Below, piece after piece: positions 1 through 7,800 of a stretch of 12,279 bases of DNA (position 1 is its first letter; every line of letters begins with the position of its first letter). This stretch comes from JANNMJ01 sp031397815 (lineage in GTDB: Bacteria > Bacteroidota > Bacteroidia > Cytophagales > Hymenobacteraceae). A program made the position numbers and the translations under genes. Location of the stretch: the NCBI GenBank assembly GCA_031397815.1, contig JANNMJ010000157.1:1-12279 (forward strand), read 5' to 3'. A model generated the notes under the pieces. It saw only the letters and a program-made list of their open reading frames with translations. It was not told where the DNA came from and did not search any database.

Positions 1-479
1 ATGAAAACCAGATCGAGCCAGCGGTCGAATTTGAAGCCTACTTGCGGCAGTCGCCCTACGTGGACGAAGCCCTGCGCGGCGTGCAGGCGTTCGCTGTGGA
101 GGTTCAAGGCATCCATTCCGGCCACTATTACGTGGCTTCCCCGTACCCGCGCCGCCTCAACCAGCGCCGTGAGCAGCGCCCGCCCGATGCCTTGCCCCTG
201 CGCTTCGGGGGCCACGTAAACCGAGTTTTCGACGGTGAAGCGATAGCCTTTTCGCTCCCGAAAATGACTCAGCGACCCCCACCCGACCACCGAACCGTCT
301 TCCGGCGCCTCGGCCACCACCACGGCGAGGCCGTCGCGCTGGTGCGCGTCGAACCACGCGGTGCGGTCGGCGAGGGTGTCGGGTTCGTAGGCCCACGACG
401 CGGTGGCGGTTCGGACGGATTCGTTGTAGATGGCGAGAATGGCGGGGAGATCGGCGAGGGTGGCGGGGCGGATGGTCAT
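1..479 (-). CDS. GNAT N-acetyltransferase, phosphinothricin/methionine-sulfone acetyltransferase-like (3' end outside window)
   Basis: Read on the minus strand from ATG at 479, the frame stays open for 159 codons to the window edge, so the C-terminus is missing, probably by only a few residues to a few tens. The protein starts MTIRPATLADLPAILAIYNE, the usual opening of this GNAT subfamily. It continues with a YRFTVENSVYV strand (about residues 79-89), the acetyl-CoA-binding turn QGQGIGRALL (94-103) and GFKFDRWLDLVF near the end (148-159). Members transfer acetyl from acetyl-CoA to the amino group of phosphinothricin, methionine sulfone or related amino acids. The actual substrate cannot be read from sequence, and the enzyme should be cytosolic. 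It lies 49 bp downstream of the other GNAT gene on the same strand, so the two are probably co-transcribed. No Shine-Dalgarno is visible, which is normal for Bacteroidota. Codon choice shifts from C-ending in the first third to G-ending later. Family is secure, substrate is not. Confidence 0.88.
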   Translation of the reverse strand, partial: MTIRPATLADLPAILAIYNESVRTATASWAYEPDTLADRTAWFDAHQRDGLAVVVAEAPEDGSVVGWGSLSHFRERKGYRFTVENSVYVAPEAQGQGIGRALLTALVEAARVRGSHVIVAGMDALNLHSERLHAAQGFVHVGRLPQVGFKFDRWLDLVF

Positions 480-528
480 GTAAGGTTGGTTATACGGCTG
501 GCGAGCGGCTACTAGGCTTGTAACTCAG

Positions 529-996
529 TTACAGCGCCTTCTCAAAGCACACGCTGCTCTCAATAACGGCATAAGGGCCGTAATTGGGAATCGGCGTGTA
601 GCCGCTTTTTTGGTAGAGGGCGATGGCTTCGGGCTGTTTGTTGCCGGTTTCGAGAACGCATTTGGTGTAGCCCAAGTCCCTTGCCCAAGCTTCCAGGAAG
701 GCCAAAACCATCGTGGCGATGCCTTGGCCGCGGCGCGTGGGGTCGACGTACATCCGTTTGACTTCGATTAGACCGCCTTCGTCGTCGGAGAACGGGCGGA
801 TGGCGCCGCACCCGACGGCGGTATCACCCTCGTACGCTACCACTACGTGCCGAATCTTATCGAGCTGGTTGTGCGGCGTGAACAGCGCCTGCTCGGCGCC
901 GTAACGGGCGTGCAAATCGTGGTCGAGCCGCTGGATGAGGGTCGCGAAACCGGGGTCGGTGGAATCGGTGCGGACGAATTGGAGCATCGGGTACAT
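529..996 (-). CDS. GNAT family N-acetyltransferase
   Basis: This 155-residue protein fits the single GNAT domain length. It has CGAIRPF (63-69), then EVKRMYVDP followed by the acetyl-CoA pyrophosphate-binding turn RRGQGIA (88-94). Further on are LEAWARDLGY, VLETGNKQPEAIALYQKSGY (114-133) and IPNYGPY. This last combination is typical of a common, mostly uncharacterised bacterial GNAT group, so the acceptor substrate is unknown. ATG at 996 is preferred. The frame also extends upstream to a GTG at 1026, and another ATG lies at 987; the extra residues from GTG look unlike the family. It is the promoter-proximal gene of the GNAT pair. Its start is 78 bp from the nearest palindrome of the 1074-1195 array and it is divergent from the Xre-like gene, so it may be controlled from that array. 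Confidence 0.9.
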   Translation of the reverse strand: MYPMLQFVRTDSTDPGFATLIQRLDHDLHARYGAEQALFTPHNQLDKIRHVVVAYEGDTAVGCGAIRPFSDDEGGLIEVKRMYVDPTRRGQGIATMVLAFLEAWARDLGYTKCVLETGNKQPEAIALYQKSGYTPIPNYGPYAVIESSVCFEKAL

Positions 997-1073
997 AGCG
1001 GGCGGGCAAAGTGGACGATTTTTCACCGTCGAAGGTAGGACGCGAGGATGGGAGCCGGACGGTGGATATCGGT

Positions 1074-1195
1074 TGATCGGATACTTTTCGGAAGTAAAAA
1101 CTATCCGATCACGGTTGATCGGATACTTTTCGAAAGCAAAATCTATCCGATCACGACTGATCGGTTACTTTTCGAAAGTAAAAAGTAACCGATCA
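1074..1195. repeat. Three tandem 42-bp repeats, each a 38-bp palindrome (putative operator array)
   Basis: Units lie at 1074-1111, 1116-1153 and 1158-1195, with 4-bp spacers CGGT and CGAC, giving an exact 42-bp period. Every unit starts TGATCGG, ends CCGATCA and carries TACTTTTCG in its left half. Units 1 and 2 have 10-bp perfect outer arms (TGATCGGATA / TATCCGATCA). Unit 3 has 15-bp perfect arms (TGATCGGTTACTTTT / AAAAGTAACCGATCA) around CGAAAGTA. A 42-bp period is close to four helical turns, which would place bound proteins on the same face of the DNA. The array ends 21 bp before the ATG of the Xre-like gene and lies 78 bp upstream of the divergent GNAT start. That position suits an operator, with autoregulation by the Xre-like protein as the simplest inference. 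The TACTTTTC element in each unit also resembles the Bacteroidota -7 promoter box (TAnnTTTG), with one mismatch. Alternatives are RNA hairpins or a short mobile palindromic repeat. Confidence 0.85.
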
Positions 1196-1216
1196 CCCTT
1201 TTTCACGCGCTACTTT

Positions 1217-1789
1217 ATGGGACGCACACCCCCACGGGCGGGCTATATGCTGGCTGATTTACGGCGCTATTTCGGGCTACCACAATGGGAAGTAGCTGGT
1301 CTTTTGCGCGTTTCTGAGGATTATTACCGGCTGTTGGAGCTTGAGAAGCGCACGCTCAACATCCGGCAGATGGGGCGGATTCTGCCGTTGCTGCAAGCTG
1401 TTCCGGCGACCTTGGCGGCGCACGACCGGGAGCTGTGGGAACCGTCGCCACCCGCTTTGCCGGTCGCGGTGGCGGTTTCTGGGACGGCCTCGCCGTACCA
1501 AAATGCCGTGGAAGGGCGCCTTGATTATTGCCGACATACTGCGTGGAAGCTGCGCTTGGCCGCACATACCTACGCCGTGCAGGCCCGCGTGGCGGCGCGG
1601 TGGGCCGAGGCGCTGCCCACGCTGCGCGCCACCGAGCCTTTCTATAGTGAACAGGGCGTGGCGGAGTGGTTGGCCGCCCGCGAGGTGGCGCTTTCGCCGA
1701 CCGCTCTGAGTAAATGGCACCTGCTGCTGGCCCGCGCAACCGGGCTGGACGCCGAAGCCGCCGAGCTGACGACCTTACTGGGGGCCTGA
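1217..1789 (+). CDS. Xre-like helix-turn-helix protein
   Basis: The gene encodes 190 residues. Residues about 12-62 form an HTH_Xre/Cro-like fold: LADLRRYFGL is helix 1, QWEVAGLLRV is helix 2, SEDYYRLLELEKR is the likely recognition helix, and a last helix ends RILPLLQAV. Residues 95-190 are mainly alpha-helical and alanine/leucine-rich (KLRLAAHTYAVQARVAARWA), perhaps for dimerisation; I do not recognise this half as a named domain. ATG at 1217 was chosen because it is just past the palindrome array; ATG at 1247 (MLADL) would keep the whole HTH and is a real alternative. The frame is open upstream to 935, through the repeats and antisense to the GNAT gene, and I treat that extension as non-coding. 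The likely role is a DNA-binding regulator acting on the adjacent palindromes, autoregulated and possibly controlling the GNAT pair. This target is inferred from position only. Confidence 0.72.
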   Translation: MGRTPPRAGYMLADLRRYFGLPQWEVAGLLRVSEDYYRLLELEKRTLNIRQMGRILPLLQAVPATLAAHDRELWEPSPPALPVAVAVSGTASPYQNAVEGRLDYCRHTAWKLRLAAHTYAVQARVAARWAEALPTLRATEPFYSEQGVAEWLAAREVALSPTALSKWHLLLARATGLDAEAAELTTLLGA

Positions 1790-1791
1790 AA

Positions 1792-1841
1792 AAAATCCGT
1801 CGCGGCCCGCCCTCACTGGAGGGCAGACCGCGACGGATTTT
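1792..1841. terminator. Bidirectional intrinsic terminator with nested stem
   Basis: A perfect 14-bp inverted repeat AAAATCCGTCGCGG (1792-1805) / CCGCGACGGATTTT (1828-1841) encloses a second 6-bp stem, GCCCTC (1809-1814) / GAGGGC (1819-1824), with loop ACTG. The A-run on one side and the T-run on the other give a U-tract after the stem on both strands. It sits 2 bp after the stop of the plus-strand Xre-like gene and 40 bp after the stop of the minus-strand giant gene, so it is placed to terminate both convergent transcripts. Confidence 0.9.
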
Positions 1842-1881
1842 CTGCGTCATCGAAGGAAAAAAGACCCTTCTCTCCTACTCT

Positions 1882-4800
1882 TTACTCGTTCACCACGAGG
1901 CGCTGCGACGCCGCGCCCGCCCGCACCACGTACACCCCGGCGGGGAGCGCGGCCAAGTCGAGGACGGTTTCGGCGGTGGCCGATGCGGTTACGCGGCGCA
2001 CCACGCGACCGGTGGCATCGAGCAGCTCGACGGGGCCAACGGCGGCGCCTGCTACCCGGACGCTGCCGTGTGCGGGGTTCGGGTAGAGGGCCAAAGCGAG
2101 GCCGCTACCTGACGTAACCCGACCGGATTCTCGCCCGAATACGAGCGCGAAACGGCCGCGTACTTCCCCGGCCGCGCGGGCCGTGACGGTGACGGTGGGC
2201 TGCTGTTGCAGGTCGTAACGGGTGCCGGTGAGACGGTCGAGGAGGGCGGCTTCGGTACCGGTGAGGTTCGCGACTTGGGCCGTTGCCAGCTCGTAGGTAC
2301 CGGCGGCGGGCAGGTCGAGGAGCAGCTCCACGGTGGCGCCTTGGAGGGCGGTTTCGGGGAGACCGTTGACGGCCAGCTCGGCCAATTCGGCGCCGGTGCT
2401 GGTCAGGCTGACCAACGTGGGTAGGCCGGGGTTGTGGGCGGGTTTCTCACCATCGAAATCGCGGTCGGCGGCGGTGGTGGCGCCTTCCTGGAAGTAGACC
2501 ACGGCGCCGTCGGTTTCGGTGGCGGGGGCGCCGGTGGCGCGCAGCGTCAGGTGGGCGGCGGGCCGTGGGTCGGCGGCGGAGCGGTAGTGCGCGGGGCTGC
2601 CGAACGTGGTCACGCGGCACGCATTGGTGAACGTGAAGCTCACGGGCGCCGCATCAACCTGCACGAAAAACGCCTGCCCCATCGGGATGATGCCGTTCGG
2701 CAGCGAGCCGATGCCGTTGGCGCGCGTCAGGTACAGGCCGTTGGTGGCGACGGTGCTTTGGAAGACCGAAACGGCCGGGTTGAGGCTCGCCGGGACGGTC
2801 ACCAAATCCCAATCAATCGGCGACGGGTAGGGGTTGCCGAGCAGATGCCAGCCGGTTTTGGTGGTGGCGCCGGTTCGCGTCAGGTTCGGACGGGTAACGT
2901 CGGTTTGGGTCAGGGGGCCGACGAAATCCGGCGTCAGCCCACCTTTCATGTACGCCGTGTAACCGGCGCCCACGGTCAGGGCCGAGGCGAGGTTGAGGGG
3001 CGAGAAATAGCCGGTGATGAAATCACTCTGACCAGGCAGGCGGGTTTCGTCGAACCCGAACACGTTCGGGTAGGGCTTCACGAGCAGCGGGTTTTCGGCG
3101 GTGTTGTACGCGGGCGTCGCCACGGGCACGAAGCCGGGCGTGGCGAGGTCAGCGACGGTCGCGTTGGTCGTCGGGGCGGCCATGTGGCGGTAGCCGAGAC
3201 CGGCGTTCGGGGCGGGGTTCAGCCAGACTTGCGCCGTGGCCGTGCCCACCACTTTGCCCGCGCCGGTGTTGGCGAGGAGCGCCGTACCGGCCGCATCGGA
3301 GAGCAGCCGCAGCGGCTGGCCGTTGAGGTTGAAATCGCCGCTTCCGGCCACGGTCAGCACCTGCCGGATATCGGTCGGCTGCGTCAGGCTGACGGTGGCG
3401 GGGTTGCTGATGGTCAGGTTCCGAACTTCGGCGGGCAGGTTCAAGCCCGTGACCTGCGCGGCGCCGCCATTGAAGCCGTAATCAGCAGTGACCGGCAGCG
3501 TGAGGCCGCCTGTAAGCTGGATTGCGCCCGCATTGCCCAACCCCAGCGGGTGGCCCACGGTGAGCGTAGCGGCTGGTTCGAGGGTAAAATCCCCGGCACC
3601 GCTCAACACGTTCGGCCCCGTGAAGAGGGCGCCGCCAGTCTGCACCAGCACGGGCGCTGTGGCTTCGACGGGGCCGCTGAGCGACGCAATGCCGGTGGCG
3701 GTGACCGTGATGTGGTGGAAATCACCCGCCGGAATCGCTTCCACGCCGGTAATCACCAAATCAACCCCGAAATCAGTGGCCGTGCTCACCGAGCCGTCGG
3801 GGGTGGTGATGGTGATGGGGCCGTTGAACGTGGCGGGCGGCGAAGAAACCGTAATCTCCGTACCGCCGCCGCTCACCACGAAACCGGGCGCAGCCACGCC
3901 GTCGAACGTGACGGCGGTGGTGCCCGTGAAGTTGGTGCCGCTGATGGTCACGACGGTACCCGTCGGGCCGTGGTCAGGTACGAACGAGGCGATGAGCGGC
4001 GCCGGACCGGCCAACGCGCTGTTCAGGCGGACGCTGACGGTGGTCGTCGCGATATCGGCGGTGACGAAATCGAGGTCGCCGTCGCCGTCCAAATCGCCGC
4101 TCGCCACGCTTTGCGGAGAGTCACCCACGGGCACCGATGCGGCGAGCGCGAACGCCCCGCTGCCGTTATTGAGGCCGACGCGCACGACGTTCGTGCTGCG
4201 GAGCGCGATGAGTAAATCGAGGTCGCCGTCGCCGTCGATATCGGCTAAATCCAAGTCGTTGATTTCGGAACCGAACACGAGCGTACCGACCGCGCCGAAA
4301 GCGCCGGTGCCGGTGTTGCGCCGCACGGTCACGCTGTTAGCGGGACCGTTGGCGGTGAGCAGATCGGCGTCGCCGTCAGCATCGATATCCGCCAGCGTGA
4401 GCATCTGCGGGGTGGCTCCGACGGTGATTTCTTCGGTCCCGCTGAACGTGCCGTGCCCGTCGTTGCGGCGAAGGCTGACGGTGCCGCCATCCTGATTCGC
4501 GGTCAGTAAATCGAGGTCGCCGTCGTTGTCCACGTCGCTCAGCGCCACGCCTACCGGCATCGCGCCTACTGATACGGTTCCGCCGTCGGCGAAGGTACCG
4601 AGGCCGTTGTTGAGGCGGATGCTGCTCGTGTTCACGGCCTTGTTGGCGGTCACGAAATCGAGGTCGCCGTCGCCGTCCACGTCGCCCGCCGCGATTGCAA
4701 CGGCGAATTCGGGCACCGCGATATCGGTGCTGCCTGCAAACGTGCCGTCACCGGCATTCAGGCGCACGCCGAGGGTCATCGGGCTGGTCGACATCGTGAG

Positions 4801-7800
4801 GACGTCGAGGTCGCCGTCGGCGTCCACGTCGGCCAGCGTCATGGCTTGGGGCGCATTTTCGGTGGCCGTAACGCCTCCGGCCGTGAAGTTCGCCGCGCCG
4901 TCGTTGAGGCGGACGCTGATCTGGTCGGCGTTGATATCGAGGATGACGAGGTCGCGGTCGCCGTCGCCGTCCATATCGGCGAGCTGGGCGTCGGCGGGGC
5001 CGGGGAACGTCGTGACAGAAGGTGCCGGGCTGAACGTGCCGGTTCCGCCCGTCGCGGCGGCGCGAAGCTGGTAGACGTGCGGCTGCAACGCCTTACTGCC
5101 GACGTTGCTCTGAATCGTGGCCGGGGCGCTGACCTGAATGACTTCGCCGGGGGCGAAATCGACGTTCGCATCCAGCGTCAGGCTCGTGCCGACGCCGCTG
5201 AACACGCCGCCCTTGCGCCCGCTGCTCTGCGTGCCGAACACGCGGAAACGCGACGCGGTGGTTGGCTTGACGGCTTCGGAAAGCGTGATGCTGAGGTCGG
5301 AGAAGACGGCGGTTGTGTTGGTCTGCCGCTCCGGCGTGCGCGCCGTCACGGTGAAGGCGTTTTCGTTGAGGCGGACGGAAATGACGCCGACGTCGTTTCC
5401 GAAATCCGTGGTCAGTAGATCGAGGTCGCCGTCGTTATCGAGGTCGCCCTGCGCCACGGCATAACCCGCTGGCGAGCTGATGGGGGTTCCGGCCACAAAC
5501 GTCGCGTTGCCGTTATTGAGCCAGAGGGTCGCCAGATTGTCGCCGTTGGCACCGCCATTGACGTGTACGATATCAAAATCGCCATCGCCGTCGAAGTCGC
5601 CCACGGTCGCCTCGAAGCCCTGAGCGTCGTTAGCGGGTAATTCTAAAGTATTTCCGAAAGCCCCCGTACCGTCGTTGCGGCTGACGCTGATGCCCGTGTA
5701 CGAATTGACCACCAGGTCGAGGGCTCCGTCGCCGTCCATATCACGCAGGAATGTCCCGTTGCCACTGACGGTGGGAACGGTGCTGCCGCCGGAAAACGCG
5801 CCGCTGCCGTTGTTGAGCCGCACGTTCGTGAAGTTGTTGTAGGAAGAGACGAGATCGAGATCGCCGTCGTCGTCCACATCGCCCAGCGCCACGCCTGCGG
5901 TGAAGTTGCCAGTAGGCACGTTGGCGGCGCCCACGAACCCCCCGCTGCCGTTGTTGAGCCGGACGCTCACCACCGCTCCGAGGAAGTTGGCGGTGACGAA
6001 GTCGAGGTCGCCGTCAGCGTCGAGGTCGCCCACGGAGATTACGCCCGGCCCATCGCCCACGCTCACGGTCACACCGGCGCCAAAAGCCCCTGCGCCACCG
6101 TTGAGGAACACGACTACCTGATCGTTATTGTACGAAGTCGCCAGCAGATCCATATCGCCGTCGTTATCGAGATCCGCCGGAATCAGGGAGTAGCACTCTG
6201 AAACGGTGCCGATCACTGCGCCCCCGCCCCCGAACGTGCCGTTGCCGTTGCCGGGGTATACGCGGAGCTGGTTGCTGCCGCCGCATGCGATGACATCGAG
6301 CAGACCATCGCCGGTTACGTCGGCGGTTGCCACGGCCGAAGCGTCACCGCCAGCGGAAATGTCGGCGCCGTTCGTAAACGTGGCCGTGCCACCCGTAACC
6401 GCCGCCGTGTACTGGTACACGTGCCGGCGCGCCGCTTCACCGCCGGTGCTGACCACGGTGCCGGGCACCGTGACGCTCACCAGCTCGCCGGGGGCGAAGC
6501 TGAGCGTGGGATTGAAGGTGACGGTATTCGCCGCCGTGCTGTAAGCGCCGGCTTTCTTGCCGCCGCGCTGCTGGCCCCAGATGCGGATGCGGTTGCTGGT
6601 GCCGTTGTTGACGTTTTTGTTGAACGTGACTGCCACATCGGCGCTGCGCAGGGCATTGGCGTCGTTGCGGGTCGGGGAGACCGACGATACCTGAAACGCA
6701 TCCTGATTGAGGCGGACCCGCGCCAGATCGGTGTTGGAGTCGACGACAACCAGATCGAGGTCGCCGTCTTCGTCGAGATCGCCAACGGCCGTCGCCTCGC
6801 CAAAGGAGTCGGCGGAAGCTGCGGCCGTGAATGCACCGAGGCCGTTGTTACGCCAGATGCCGGTGCCGATGGCGGAATTCGTCATCAGGTCGAGGTCAGC
6901 ATCGCCGTCGATATCGGCTAGCGACAGGTAATGTGGCACCGAGGTAGCCAGCGTGGCGCTGATCGTGAAAGTGCCCGTGCCGTTGTTGCGGCCGATGCTC
7001 ACGGAAGTGCCGTTGAGGTTACCGACAGCGAAATCCACGTCGCCGTCGCCGTCGATGTCATTGGCGATCACTGTTTCGGGGAAATCGCCGACGGCCACCG
7101 CCGTACCCGCTCCGAACGCGCCGGAGCCGTTGTTGCGGTGAACGCTCACGGCATCGTCGAAGGTGTTCGCGACGAGCAAATCGAGGTCGCCGTCGTTGTC
7201 GACGTCGGCGCAGGTGATGCCGCGCGAGCCGGTCGAAGTCGGCACCTCAGTGGTTTCCGGAAACTCGCCAAAGGCGTAGTTGTAGAGAATCCGCACCGAG
7301 CCGCTGCTCGAGATGAGCAGGTCGAGGTCGGCGTCGCCGTCCACGTCGGCGGCCACTGCATTCAACCCCGTCAACCCGGGGTCGTTGCCGACAGCCTTGG
7401 GCGCCTGAAACGTGCCGTTGCCGTTGCCGAGCCAGAGTGTCGGCCCGCCGCTACCGATGACGAGAATATCGAGGTTGAAATCATCATTCATCTCTGCCAC
7501 CACGATATCGCGGGCATTGGCGAACGGCAGGTTCAGGCTGCCGGTAAACCCGCCGGCGCCGTCGCCGAAGCGGACATTGATCTGGTCGCTCAGGAACGTA
7601 GCGGCCACCATATCCAAATGGCCGTCTTCGTTGAAATCGCCGAGCTGCACTTCGGTCGGCTGGTCGCCGAGGGGCACGTTAGGGGCCGTCGCGAAAGTGC
7701 CCGTGCCACCCGTAGCCGCCGCCGTGAACTGAAAGACGTGCGGCTTCACCGGGCGGTTGGCGGGTGCCAGCGACCGGACACTAGCCGGAATGCTCACGCT

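Noticed and set aside
42..515. 157-codon open frame on the plus strand
   Set aside because: It overlaps, antisense, the clear GNAT gene read from 479 on the minus strand, which has family motifs throughout.
997..1026. GTG at 1026 as start of the second GNAT
   Set aside because: The ten extra residues have no family resemblance; ATG at 996 or 987 is more likely.
1074..1195. Short CRISPR array
   Set aside because: The spacers are only 4 bp, the units are full palindromes, and no cas gene is present. The period is operator-like.
2434..4215. 593-codon open frame on the plus strand
   Set aside because: It is antisense to the giant gene and reads as biased Gly/Arg/Val-rich sequence with no domain. 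The minus frame has a signal peptide, repeated domains and a sorting signal. High GC and lack of stops in the complementary frame explain it.
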